A program made the position numbers and the translations under genes. The notes under the pieces were generated by a model. It searched no databases. It was given only the letters and a program-made list of their open reading frames with translations, and was not told where the DNA came from. From HKCCE3408 sp039191215 (GTDB lineage: Bacteria; Pseudomonadota; Alphaproteobacteria; Rhodobacterales; Rhodobacteraceae), in NCBI GenBank assembly GCA_039191215.1, contig JBCCXT010000004.1, positions 51,551 through 115,550 of the forward strand: a DNA stretch of 64,000 bases, read 5' to 3'. This document shows positions 35,998 to 44,160 of this stretch, piece after piece (position 1 is the stretch's first letter; every line of letters begins with the position of its first letter).

Positions 35998-36861
35998 TCA
36001 GCCAAGAGCAGAGAGAAAGGCCCGCAAAGCGGCGGTGATTTCGTCGGGGCTGTCTTCTTGGATGAAATGTGTGCCGCGCACGGTCACTTCGGTCTGGTTC
36101 GGCCAAGTTCGGCACACACGGCGCGCGCCATCACCGATGATGGAGCCAGGATCGGCATTGATAAAGAGCTTGGGGATATCGGTCTCAGCCATCCAGGCTG
36201 CGTAATCGGCGACCCGGGCCGCGACATCCGCGGGCTCGCCTTCGATCGGTATCTGGCGCGGCCATGTCAGCGTCGGGCGGCGATCCTCTCCGGGTGTGAT
36301 GAACGGGCGGCGATAGACTTCCATATCGGCCTCATCGATGCCCGACAGGGTCGCAGATGGCAGGATGCGCTCGACAAAGATGTTCTTCTCCAAGACCAGT
36401 TCCTCACCGGCCTCAGATCGCATGGCTTGAAAGATGCCGCGCGCATCGGGCGGGAAGTGGTCCCAGGACGGCACCGGCGCCACGATCGCTTCCATATAGG
36501 CGATGGCGCGGACCCGTTCGGGGTGCCGCCGGGCCCAATCAAAGCCAAGTGCTGAGCCCCAATCGTGGATGACAAGCGCCACATTTTGCGACAGTCCAAG
36601 CGCGTCCCAAGCGGCATCCAGATAGCGGCTGTGTTCGGCGAAGGAATAGCGCAGCGGGTCATCGCCCGGCAGCTTGTCGCTGTCTCCCATGCCGATTAGA
36701 TCGACGGCGATGCAGCGGCCCAGACCCGCTAGATGCGGCAGGATGTTGCGCCACAGGTAGCTTGAGGTCGGATTGCCGTGCTGAAAGACGATTGGGTCGC
36801 CCGCGCCCAATTCGACATAGGCCATGCGGCGGCCCAAGACCTCGATATATGACTTCTCCAT
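35998..36861 (-). CDS. Haloalkane dehalogenase (LinB/DhaA-like)
   Basis: A 287-residue alpha/beta hydrolase carrying the full set of residues of subfamily II haloalkane dehalogenases. Asn30 in FQHGNPTSSYLWRN stabilises halide, Asp100 in IHDWGSALGF is the nucleophile with Trp101 as second halide ligand, Glu124 in AYMEAI is the catalytic acid, and His265 in GTHFIQEDSP the base. The whole C-terminal half (PTLTWPRQIPI, KLFINADPGS, TWPNQTEVTV) resembles LinB of sphingomonads closely from memory. The enzyme hydrolyses carbon-halogen bonds to alcohol and halide. The ATG at 36861 comes just after a small conserved gene in the pyrC-plsY run, so no catabolic context is visible. Confidence 0.92.
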   Translation of the reverse strand: MEKSYIEVLGRRMAYVELGAGDPIVFQHGNPTSSYLWRNILPHLAGLGRCIAVDLIGMGDSDKLPGDDPLRYSFAEHSRYLDAAWDALGLSQNVALVIHDWGSALGFDWARRHPERVRAIAYMEAIVAPVPSWDHFPPDARGIFQAMRSEAGEELVLEKNIFVERILPSATLSGIDEADMEVYRRPFITPGEDRRPTLTWPRQIPIEGEPADVAARVADYAAWMAETDIPKLFINADPGSIIGDGARRVCRTWPNQTEVTVRGTHFIQEDSPDEITAALRAFLSALG

Positions 36862-36865
36862 CCCG

Positions 36866-37141
36866 TCAGCCGATCTGCAAGTCTTCGACGAATTCGATGG
36901 CGGCACTTTGCGGCATTTCGCAGGGTTTGAGAAGCGGACCTGCCTCTAGGTGGTAGAGGTTGAGGCTGACATAGCCGTTGCCACCCAGTTCGCGCGCCAA
37001 GAGCTTCTCGGCTCGCCCGCCTGCAAGTGTGGTCTTGCTGATGAGCCAATCTGTGTCTCGAAACCGGGCGCGATGGGTGCCGAACGGAATGGCGGCGAAG
37101 GCTGCCACGAAGTCAGGAGGAGCCAATCCGCGGCTCCTCAC
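36866..37141 (-). CDS. Small conserved hypothetical protein
   Basis: A 91-residue protein. The core FGTHRARFRDTDWLISKTTLAGGRAEKLLARELGGNGYVSLNLYHLEAGPLLKP (in pieces) is beta-rich with conserved-looking polar positions and ends with a KPCEMP element. I believe similar small proteins occur in Rhodobacterales, but I cannot name the family. The GTG at 37141 overlaps the end of plsY; a GTG at 37108 would avoid the overlap, and neither has a clear ribosome site. It sits 4 bp before the dehalogenase ATG. Confidence 0.65.
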   Translation of the reverse strand: MRSRGLAPPDFVAAFAAIPFGTHRARFRDTDWLISKTTLAGGRAEKLLARELGGNGYVSLNLYHLEAGPLLKPCEMPQSAAIEFVEDLQIG

Positions 37142-37718
37142 CGGCCAAGAGCCGCGTAATGTTTGGCCGGTGCCGTAGGGCGACCAAAACGGCTAAGGCC
37201 ACCGCCAGTACCACGGCCGAGCCATAGCCCAAAACGAGCATCCAGACCGGCGCCAAGGCCGCGGCGACAAGCGCCGAGAGCGACGAGATCCGCGATATCG
37301 CGGCCGTCACCGCCCAGGTGGCGCAGGCCGCGAGGCCTACGGGCCAAGCAAGCGCAATCAGCGTGCCCAGAAATGTGGCCACGCCTTTTCCGCCCCGAAA
37401 GCCCAAAAAAATCGGGTAGCAATGGCCAAGAAAGGCACAAAAGGCCGCCAATTGCGCGCTATCTTCGCCCGCGACAGCCCGAGCGATCAGAACTGCAAAC
37501 GCGCCTTTAGCTGCGTCCAGCACGAGGGTGAGCGCCGCGGCTGGTTTGTTTCCGGTGCGCAGGACGTTAGTCGCGCCGATGTTGCCCGACCCGACCTGGC
37601 GCAGATCGCCAAGGCCAAAAATTCGTGCCATCACTAGGCCAAACGCTACTGAGCCCAGAAGATAACTACCAATCGCGATCCCAATGAGCAAAGGGAGCGC
37701 TGTCGTCAGCTCAGGCAT
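37113..37718 (-). CDS. plsY: Glycerol-3-phosphate acyltransferase
   Basis: A 201-residue integral membrane acyltransferase that uses acyl phosphate to make lysophosphatidic acid. The three family motifs are seen: GSYLLGSVAFGLVMAR, GSGNIGATNVLRTGNK, and GHCYPIFLGFRGGKGVAT. The ATG at 37718, with AAAGG upstream, is preferred over the in-frame ATG at 37733, which lacks a ribosome site. It overlaps the end of pyrC by 8 bp. Confidence 0.94.
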   Translation of the reverse strand: MPELTTALPLLIGIAIGSYLLGSVAFGLVMARIFGLGDLRQVGSGNIGATNVLRTGNKPAAALTLVLDAAKGAFAVLIARAVAGEDSAQLAAFCAFLGHCYPIFLGFRGGKGVATFLGTLIALAWPVGLAACATWAVTAAISRISSLSALVAAALAPVWMLVLGYGSAVVLAVALAVLVALRHRPNITRLLAGEEPRIGSS

Positions 37719-38994
37719 TGCTTGGCCTTTCATAGACAGGCGCGCCGTCGATAAAGGTGGCCACGACGCGGCCTTGCATCCGCTGTAAGTCGAACGGCGT
37801 GTTTTTTGATTTCGACCGCAAATCGGCGCGGTCCAGCACGTAAGGCGCGTCGGGGTCGAAGAGGACCAAATCGGCTGGCGCGCCCTCGCTCAACCGGCCC
37901 GTCGGCAGCCCAAACCGATTGGCGGGGTTCAAGGCCAACGCGCGGAAAAGCTGCGGCAGCGACAGATCTCCGCTGTGATACAGCCGAAGGCTGGCCGACA
38001 GCAGCGTTTCAAGCCCGACAGCACCGGCGGCGGCTTCCTCGAAGGGGCGGCGCTTGGCCTCTTCATCCTGCGGCGTGTGCATCGAGCAGATGATGTCGAT
38101 GAGACCGGAGGCGATGGCCGCCACCGCGGCGCGGCGGTCATCCTCGCTGCGCAAGGGCGGTTTGAGTTTGAAGAAGGTACGGTAATCGCCGACATCAAGC
38201 TCATTGAGCGTCAGATGGTGCACACCGATCCCCGCGGTCACGTCATGACCACCGGCCTTTGCGCGCTGAAGGGCGGGCAGGGCTGCGGCGGTGGTGATCT
38301 GATCGGCATGCAGGCGCACCCCGGTCATCGCCGCCAGGGCCAGGTCACGCTCCAAACCCATCCGCTCAGCCATCGCCGGTGCGGCAGGCAGGCCGCGCAG
38401 GGCGGCAAATTTTCCGCTAGTGGCGACCGCGCCATCCGACAGGCTGGGTTCTTGCACATGGGTCATGACCAAGGCGCCCAAGCCGCCCGCGTAAGACATG
38501 CAGCGGCTTAGCACCCTTGCATCGCGGCAGACCGCATCGCCATCGGAAAACGCTACAGCACCGGCGTCCATCAAAAACCCGATCTCGGTCATTTCGCGGC
38601 CCGCGCGAGACTTGGTTAGTGCGGCCATCGGCGCGATGCGAACGGGCGAGATCTCTTGCCCGCGGCGGCGCACGAAATCCAGCGTCTCAGGCGTATCAAT
38701 CGGCGGCGTGGTATCGGCGCGGGTCACCATGGTTGTCACGCCACCGGCGGCGGCGGCATCGCCTGCCGTTCGGAAGCTTTCTTTGTGGCGCTCGCCCGGC
38801 TCGCCGATTTTTACGCCGATATCAACAAGCCCTGGTGCGAGGCAAAGCCCGCCACAATCGCGTCCGCCAAGACGGGGGCCAAGGCCGCGCTCTGCAATCC
38901 GACCCGCCTCAACCCGCAGCCAGCCCAGCTCGGCGGTATGTGCCTCGGGATCGATCAGGACGGCATTGCTGAAAAGCGCGTTGATTGCTGTCAT
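37711..38994 (-). CDS. pyrC: Dihydroorotase (PyrC/PyrX-like)
   Basis: A 427-residue amidohydrolase of the pyrimidine pathway. The expected metal-binding His-x-His of active type I dihydroorotases is replaced: after the LAPGLVDIGVKIGEPG segment, the usual DxHxHxR becomes DIGVKIGE. Further segments (FKLKPPLRSEDDR, IICSMHTPQDEEAK) follow the dihydroorotase pattern. The missing histidines suggest an inactive, structural form that supports PyrB, as known for PyrC' of Pseudomonas. It overlaps the PH-like gene by ATGA. Confidence 0.85.
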   Translation of the reverse strand: MTAINALFSNAVLIDPEAHTAELGWLRVEAGRIAERGLGPRLGGRDCGGLCLAPGLVDIGVKIGEPGERHKESFRTAGDAAAAGGVTTMVTRADTTPPIDTPETLDFVRRRGQEISPVRIAPMAALTKSRAGREMTEIGFLMDAGAVAFSDGDAVCRDARVLSRCMSYAGGLGALVMTHVQEPSLSDGAVATSGKFAALRGLPAAPAMAERMGLERDLALAAMTGVRLHADQITTAAALPALQRAKAGGHDVTAGIGVHHLTLNELDVGDYRTFFKLKPPLRSEDDRRAAVAAIASGLIDIICSMHTPQDEEAKRRPFEEAAAGAVGLETLLSASLRLYHSGDLSLPQLFRALALNPANRFGLPTGRLSEGAPADLVLFDPDAPYVLDRADLRSKSKNTPFDLQRMQGRVVATFIDGAPVYERPSNA

Positions 38995-39599
38995 GGCGCC
39001 GTCTCCGGGTCCGGTTCAGGCGAATGTTGCCACGCTTTGAGCATCAATTGATGCGCCCTTCGCGGGTCGTCGAGGTCGCGAAAGCCCAGTGGCGCGCGCT
39101 GTTGCGGCAAAAACGGCAGGCGGATCGGCGCACCGCGACTGCGCGCGTGTCGGACATCTCCGGTCACCTCAAACCGCACAGCACCTGGATGGCCGTCTTC
39201 GAGCCAGATCCGGTCGATCTCCGCCAGGGGCCAGGCCTCCATGGTGCGCCTGCCAAGTGCATGGCGCGCGATATAGGCATGCCGGTCGGTCAGGGTATAA
39301 TGGGTGCCCGCGCGGATAAACGCATCCCAAAACAGCCAGCCGCCTGCAATCCACAGGCCGACCAACACAAGCGGCACGGCCATCAGCGGGCCAATCAGGC
39401 CAATAACGGGGCTGTCGGGCGACGATGCGTTGCGCGCACCGGCGATCCAAAATATCGCAAAACAGGCAAAGACGAGCCCAAAAAGCGTGCGAAATTGCAG
39501 CGCATCGGCCCAAAGGATGCGGCCCTTGGGCTGGCCCTGCCAGAGAATCTCTTCCCCGTCTGCCATCAAACCTTTTGGTCCGTGCCGCAGCGTGCTCAT
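38991..39599 (-). CDS. Membrane protein with bacterial PH-like domain
   Basis: A 202-residue protein. Residues 15-30 (EEILWQGQPKGRI) and the C-terminal part (HYTLTDRHAYIARHALGRRTMEAWPLAEIDRIWLED, in pieces) are typical of YdbT/bacterial PH-like domains, with two membrane helices between (about 38-55 and 68-92). It is translationally coupled to pyrC on one side and to the tail-anchored gene on the other. The function is unknown. Confidence 0.75.
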   Translation of the reverse strand: MSTLRHGPKGLMADGEEILWQGQPKGRILWADALQFRTLFGLVFACFAIFWIAGARNASSPDSPVIGLIGPLMAVPLVLVGLWIAGGWLFWDAFIRAGTHYTLTDRHAYIARHALGRRTMEAWPLAEIDRIWLEDGHPGAVRFEVTGDVRHARSRGAPIRLPFLPQQRAPLGFRDLDDPRRAHQLMLKAWQHSPEPDPETAP

Positions 39600-40114
39600 G
39601 AAAAGGCGACCCAGATCAGAAGCACGGCCACTGCCGAGGCAATGGCGACAATCCAGCCCCCCGCGCGCCCCTGTTCCGCCACGGCGGGTTGGGGTTGCGG
39701 GTCAGTCGGCTGCGGGTCGGGCGCCTCAGGAGGCGCGGAAGGCACCAATAAGAGCCGTCTGTCGGGCTGGGCCAATGGCAAGCGCGCGATCAGCGTGGCC
39801 TCAGGTCCTGGTTTGGCTTTACCGGACATAGCGACGTCCGGCACCAGCAATACGGCGCCGCTGAGCGCATCAAGCCTGTTGCGGGCATAGCTTAATGGTT
39901 CTTCGATGACATCGTAGGCGGAATGGAGATAACTCGACAGCGCCATATCGGCCAGATCGGCGACGGCAAAGAGCTCGATCCGATCGGTATCAAGTCCCTC
40001 GAGCCCAAGCCAATCGCCAAGGGGTGGCAAGCCAGCAGATTGCCCTTGCGCCCGGGTCAGCGCCGTATGGGTCACCTCGACGGCGGTATTCAGGGCAAAG
40101 ACGTAAAGTGTCAC
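39596..40114 (-). CDS. Tail-anchored hypothetical protein
   Basis: A 172-residue protein with a soluble N-terminal domain (about 1-120), a Pro-rich stretch with PDPQPTDPQPQP and a single C-terminal hydrophobic helix (GGWIVAIASAVAVLLIWVAF), as in tail-anchored proteins. I place the start at the GTG at 40114 because a GAGG lies 7 bases upstream; the longer open frame to 40336 adds unlikely sequence. It overlaps the PH-like gene by 4 bp and follows pyrB. Confidence 0.68.
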   Translation of the reverse strand: MTLYVFALNTAVEVTHTALTRAQGQSAGLPPLGDWLGLEGLDTDRIELFAVADLADMALSSYLHSAYDVIEEPLSYARNRLDALSGAVLLVPDVAMSGKAKPGPEATLIARLPLAQPDRRLLLVPSAPPEAPDPQPTDPQPQPAVAEQGRAGGWIVAIASAVAVLLIWVAFS

Positions 40115-40376
40115 TGGATTGCCTCGTATGGCTGTCCTGTTAAGCGGCAAGCTAAGTCCCGACCCCTGCGCGAGAGGCGCAATCCAGTGGCGTTGGACAG
40201 CCCGGCCGTGCGGGTTCGCGCGGCGTTGATCTTGGAGCGCGCTTGAGCGGGTCTCAGTTTCGCGTGTGGATATTGCTTGAGTACGGTTCTGTACCGGGTC
40301 GACGCGGCCGATGATCCGTCGCGCGGTTCTCGCCATAGCTGGTTTTTGCGATCGGCGAGGTCAGGTCCGTTTCGAT
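40115..40376. other. Gap between pyrB and the tail-anchored gene
   Basis: Both neighbours read on the minus strand. These 262 bp show no supported gene. They may carry a promoter for the pyrC group; GC-rich short palindromes are present but none is convincing as a terminator. Confidence 0.4.
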
Positions 40377-41333
40377 TCACACCAGCACCCCGCGCGGTGT
40401 AGTGGCGTGGCGCAAGTTGGCGGCCAGTATTTCCATCGCGGCCATGCGCACCGCCACGCCCATCTCCACCTGCTCTTGGATCACAGAACGGTTGATGTCA
40501 TCGGCCAGGGTGCCGTCGATTTCCACCCCGCGGTTCATCGGGCCGGGATGCATCACAATTGCGTCTTCCTTGGCCGCGGTGAGCTTCTCGGCGTCGAGCC
40601 CAAATCGGTGGTAATACTCCCGCTCTGACGGCAAGAAAGCGCCGTCCATCCGCTCGCGCTGGAGCCGCAACATCATCACCACATCGGCGTCGCGCAGCCC
40701 CTCTTTCATGTCCTGGAAAACCTCAACGCCCCAATCGGCAGCATTTGAGGGGATCAAGGTCGACGGCCCGATCAATCGGACGCGGTTTTCCATCTTGCCC
40801 AAAAGCAGAATGTTTGATCGTGCAACCCGCGAATGGGCGATGTCACCGCAAATTGCGATGACCAGCCGATGCAGACGACCCTTTTCGCGCCGGATCGTGA
40901 GCGCATCGAGCAGTGCTTGGGTTGGGTGTTCGTGGCGTCCATCGCCGCCGTTGATGACCGCGCACTTGACCTTTTGCGCCAGCAGATCGACCGCGCCGGA
41001 ATGCGGATGGCGGACGATCAGCAAATCGGGCCGCATCGCGTTGAGCGTCAGCGCCGTGTCGATGAGCGTTTCGCCCTTTTTGACGCTGGAGGCTGCCATG
41101 GCCATGTTCATGACCTGCGCCCCGAGGCGTTTGCCGGCTATTTCGAAACTGGCCTGCGTACGGGTTGAGGCTTCGAAAAACATGTTGATCTGGGTCAGCC
41201 CGGCAAGCGTGGGCGTCGGTGTGTCGCCCCGGCGGATGAGGTCGGCATAGCTGTCAGCGCGATCGAGCAATGCGGTGATCTCAGGCGGCGAGAGCGGCTC
41301 GATGCCCAGAAGATGCCGTGCACGAAAAGTCAT
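40377..41333 (-). CDS. pyrB: Aspartate carbamoyltransferase catalytic subunit
   Basis: A 318-residue enzyme that joins carbamoyl phosphate and aspartate. Carbamoyl-phosphate binding is shown by FFEASTRTQASFE (S-T-R-T), then SSVKKGET, the HPTQALLDA motif, and the aspartate-binding MMLRLQRERM and MHPGPMNRGVEI. The start is the ATG at 41333. With the inactive-looking PyrC encoded downstream it may form a PyrB/PyrC' complex. Confidence 0.95.
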   Translation of the reverse strand: MTFRARHLLGIEPLSPPEITALLDRADSYADLIRRGDTPTPTLAGLTQINMFFEASTRTQASFEIAGKRLGAQVMNMAMAASSVKKGETLIDTALTLNAMRPDLLIVRHPHSGAVDLLAQKVKCAVINGGDGRHEHPTQALLDALTIRREKGRLHRLVIAICGDIAHSRVARSNILLLGKMENRVRLIGPSTLIPSNAADWGVEVFQDMKEGLRDADVVMMLRLQRERMDGAFLPSEREYYHRFGLDAEKLTAAKEDAIVMHPGPMNRGVEIDGTLADDINRSVIQEQVEMGVAVRMAAMEILAANLRHATTPRGVLV

Positions 41334-41964
41334 AAAGCCCCCTTCAATCGCGCGCTTTTATAAGTGGTCCATGGGTAGGCGGCAATGCGTGTGTCACGGC
41401 CGTGAATTGCTGAACGGGCACTTGGTTTCCGGTTTGGTCCCTGCGCATTGCGTGTGATACAGGTTTTCTAAGGGAAAGGCAGGTTTCCGAACTTGCGGTG
41501 CGCGGGAGAAGGTTAGCGAAGCACTCCCGCCCGGCTCGGCCTGCGCCTGCGCCGGTTGGGCATGGCGCGCGGCGAGGCTGCGCCTCAGTCCGCGCCGGGC
41601 CCGTCCATCAGGTGCAGCTTCATAATTTTGCTGAACTGCACTTTTGCAGGCGAAGCGAAAAGTTCGGTGCATCGCCTGAAGAATCATATTTTTCCAATGG
41701 CTTCTATGTTTTGAGCGCTGAGCTTTGCCCGAAGTGCGGGTGCGTTCTCTTGGGCGGTACATCTACTGGCTTGCATTTCCCATGCGCCTCAGGAGGTGCC
41801 GCATGGACCCGGCGGCGGCTTGAAAGGCCCGTTCCTGTCACTCGTGAAGCCACGTTTCGATGGGAGGTGCTGTTTTGATAACGCCCCGTATTGCATCACA
41901 TTTCATGTTGATTTCGCGGCTCTGCCCCTTTCATAGGGCAATCTGCGGTCTTAGTCTGACGGAT
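41334..41964. other. 631-bp noncoding stretch with several hairpins
   Basis: No convincing gene was found between pyrB and the uracil-DNA glycosylase, which diverge from here. Structure is present: a GCGGGAG/CTCCCGC stem (41502-41530), nested stems GCGCGG/CCGCGC around GAGGC/GCCTC (41567-41595), and two competing pairings around 41633-41677 (CTGCA/TGCAG inside, AGGCGA/TCGCCT outside). Two GGAGG ribosome-like sites (near 41795 and 41862) precede very short frames. I could not match it to tmRNA, RNase P, 6S or SRP RNA. Confidence 0.4.
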
Positions 41965-42738
41965 ATGGGGCCAGATATTCACACAGCACGTGCATTGCTT
42001 GAATGGCAGCTGGAGCTGGGCGTCGATGAAGCGATTGGCGCCGCGCCTGTTGATCGTTTTGACTTGAGCGCCCAAGACAAACGTAAGGGGCAAGCGCCGA
42101 AGGCGGACGTTCCATCCGCGCCGGATGCCGCTTCTGCTTTGGATCCAATCGCGGCCGCACGGCGCGCGGCGACTGAGGCGCGCGACCTCGATGCGCTGCG
42201 CGCGGCCCTTGAATCTTATCAACATTGCGAGTTGCGCTTGGGCGCCAAATCCTTGGTCTTCGCCGACGGCAACCCGGCTGCGCGCGTCATGATCATTGGC
42301 GAGGCGCCTGGACGCGACGAAGATAGCCAGGGAAAGCCCTTTGTCGGGCGCGCGGGGCAGCTCTTGGATCGTATGTTTGGTGCAATCGGCCTCAATCGCG
42401 GTGCTGCGCGCGCGGACCAAGCGCTCTACATCACCAATATCTTGCCTTGGCGGCCGCCGCAAAACCGTGATCCGAGCGCGGAAGAGATCGCGATGATGCG
42501 CCCGTTCATGGATGCCCATATCGCATTGGCCGACCCCGATCTGATTGTGTTGATGGGCAATATTTCGTGCCAGGCCATATTGGGTCGCCGCGGCATAACC
42601 CGCCTGCGGGGCACTTGGTCGGAGTTCGAAAGCAGACCAACCCTGCCGATGTTTCACCCGGCATATTTATTGCGCAACCCATCGGCCAAGCGTGAAGCCT
42701 GGCAGGATTTGCTTAGCCTGAAAGCGCGCCTCGGATGA
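41965..42738 (+). CDS. Family 4-type uracil-DNA glycosylase without Fe-S cysteines
   Basis: A 257-residue UDG-fold enzyme that removes uracil from DNA. Motif A is GEAPGRDEDSQGKPFVGRAG (112-131), then ITNILPWRPPQNRDP, and the C-terminal MFHPAYLLRNP (229-239). Classical family 4 enzymes bind a 4Fe-4S cluster with four Cys; here only Cys88 and Cys202 occur and the third ligand position (KCRPP) is Trp162. The ATG at 41965 is chosen for the family-like N-terminus; a TTG near 41875 with a GGGAGG site could add about 30 residues. It overlaps the next gene by ATGA. Confidence 0.85.
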   Translation: MGPDIHTARALLEWQLELGVDEAIGAAPVDRFDLSAQDKRKGQAPKADVPSAPDAASALDPIAAARRAATEARDLDALRAALESYQHCELRLGAKSLVFADGNPAARVMIIGEAPGRDEDSQGKPFVGRAGQLLDRMFGAIGLNRGAARADQALYITNILPWRPPQNRDPSAEEIAMMRPFMDAHIALADPDLIVLMGNISCQAILGRRGITRLRGTWSEFESRPTLPMFHPAYLLRNPSAKREAWQDLLSLKARLG

Positions 42739-43301
42739 TGCGGGCTGCTGCATTTGTGTTGATTTCGGCAAGCTTGCCGGCCGCCGCCGACCCGCTGGGG
42801 CTGGTGGATTACGACGCGCTTATGGCCGCGCATCCTGATCGGACGATCTGTCAGGCGGGCCGTTTGTGCACGCTGCTAATGCCGGACGGGACCGATGTGC
42901 AGCAAGATGCGGATGGGACATGGCTGCGCGCGGGATCAGCGCAATCTGCGGGCAGCTTTGCCTTGGGATTTGCGCTTGTTGATGCGCTGCGCGACCAATG
43001 CCCTCACGCACTTCCCGGCATTGAGGCGCAAGCGTTGAATGACGGGCAGGGCGCGATGCTGGAGGCGTATCAGTTGAGCGTGCCTGAGCGCGCCGCCGCG
43101 GATGTCATAGCCGCCTGGCAGGCATTGCGCGCGCGCCTTGCCGATTACGTCGCTGCTGAGCCCGATCTGGCGGCTTGCCGAATAGATCCGGCGCTGGCCC
43201 AAGCCCTATCGGAGATGACCGCACGCGATTTTTGGGAGCCTGAATTGACCGCACTGCGTGAGACGCCGACCCTGCCGACGGCCAACTTCACCATCCCCTA
43301 G
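42735..43301 (+). CDS. Secreted hypothetical protein
   Basis: A 188-residue protein with an N-terminal signal peptide (RAAAFVLISASLPAAA, cleavage before DP). The mature part has six Cys (for example CQAGRLC and CPHALPG) suited to periplasmic disulfides. It overlaps the glycosylase stop and precedes moaB by 13 bp. I do not recognise a family. Confidence 0.7.
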   Translation: MMRAAAFVLISASLPAAADPLGLVDYDALMAAHPDRTICQAGRLCTLLMPDGTDVQQDADGTWLRAGSAQSAGSFALGFALVDALRDQCPHALPGIEAQALNDGQGAMLEAYQLSVPERAAADVIAAWQALRARLADYVAAEPDLAACRIDPALAQALSEMTARDFWEPELTALRETPTLPTANFTIP

Positions 43302-43314
43302 ACTTGGAGGCCTG

Positions 43315-43854
43315 ATGACCATCGACGCGCAGCGCGATTTTGTGCCCGTCCGCATCGCGGTTCTGGCGGTTAGCGACACACGCAGCCTGGCCGAGGACGC
43401 GTCAGGCGCGCTTTTGGTCGAGCGGTTGAGTGCGGCCGGCCATGTCTTGGCCGCGCGGCACATTCTGACCGATGACCGCGACCAGATCGCGGCCCAGCTG
43501 CGGGCCTGGTGCGCCGCGCCGGAGATTGATGTGATCGTGACCACCGGCGGGACCGGCCTGACCGGGCGTGATGTGACCATAGAGGCGCATCGCGATGTTT
43601 ATGAGAAAGAAATAGACGCCTTCGGGACCCTTTTCACCCATGTCTCGCTGGCCAAAATCGGCACTTCTGCCGTGCAGTCGAGGGCCACGGGCGGCGTAGC
43701 ACAGGGGACCTATCTTTTTGCATTGCCTGGCAGCAAGTCTGCCTGCCGTGATGCTTGGGATGAGATACTGGCCTATCAGCTCGATTACCGTCACCGGCCG
43801 TGTAATTTCGTTGAGATCATGCCGCGACTTGATGAACATTTGCGGCGAAAGTGA
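43315..43854 (+). CDS. moaB: Molybdenum cofactor biosynthesis protein B
   Basis: A 179-residue MoaB/MogA fold protein, involved in molybdopterin adenylylation in organisms without Mog. IAVLAVSDTRS, the TTGGTGLTGRDVT signature and the IGTSAVQSRATGG and ALPGSKSA segments are family hallmarks. The ATG at 43315 has TTGGAGG upstream. Together with moaD, moaE and modABC it gives the window a molybdenum theme, though the loci are separate. Confidence 0.93.
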   Translation: MTIDAQRDFVPVRIAVLAVSDTRSLAEDASGALLVERLSAAGHVLAARHILTDDRDQIAAQLRAWCAAPEIDVIVTTGGTGLTGRDVTIEAHRDVYEKEIDAFGTLFTHVSLAKIGTSAVQSRATGGVAQGTYLFALPGSKSACRDAWDEILAYQLDYRHRPCNFVEIMPRLDEHLRRK

Positions 43855-44160
43855 CGGCGGAGGTGTAGGTATCAACGGTGGGGCGCGCGACGTCGGGCAC
43901 CCCGAAGATGGGGCGCCGCTCCGCCACGCGCGCTGCCGCGGCACAGATCATATAAGCCTGGCGCGCCGCTCCGGCGATGTGAGGGCGGCCGGTCCCGGCG
44001 GCGGGCATCGGCTTCTTTGCGGTCAATTTTCACGGCGATGTGACCACCGGTGACTTTTTTCGACGGAAACGTCGCACCTGGAACGTGTAGCCGTGTATAA
44101 TTGGCGAATTCGACGCACAACCCTACCTATTAGGGGCAATGCTGGCATGAGGCGCGCGAT
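43855..44160. promoter_or_regulatory. Gap with -10-like box before the RND efflux genes
   Basis: In this 306-bp gap a perfect TATAAT lies at 44096-44101, 60 bp before the efflux adaptor ATG, without an obvious -35. A minus-strand open frame (43817-44026, TTG start, overlapping moaB) has somewhat protein-like composition but no recognisable family, so I do not call it. Confidence 0.45.

Noticed and set aside
41498..41878. 126-residue plus-strand open frame ending near the glycosylase gene
   Set aside because: Arg/Pro/Ala-rich with no domain and no ribosome site; composition fits translated GC-rich noncoding DNA.
43817..44026. 69-residue minus-strand frame after moaB
   Set aside because: TTG start, overlaps moaB by 38 bp, no recognisable family. 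It could be a gene remnant but the evidence is too weak.
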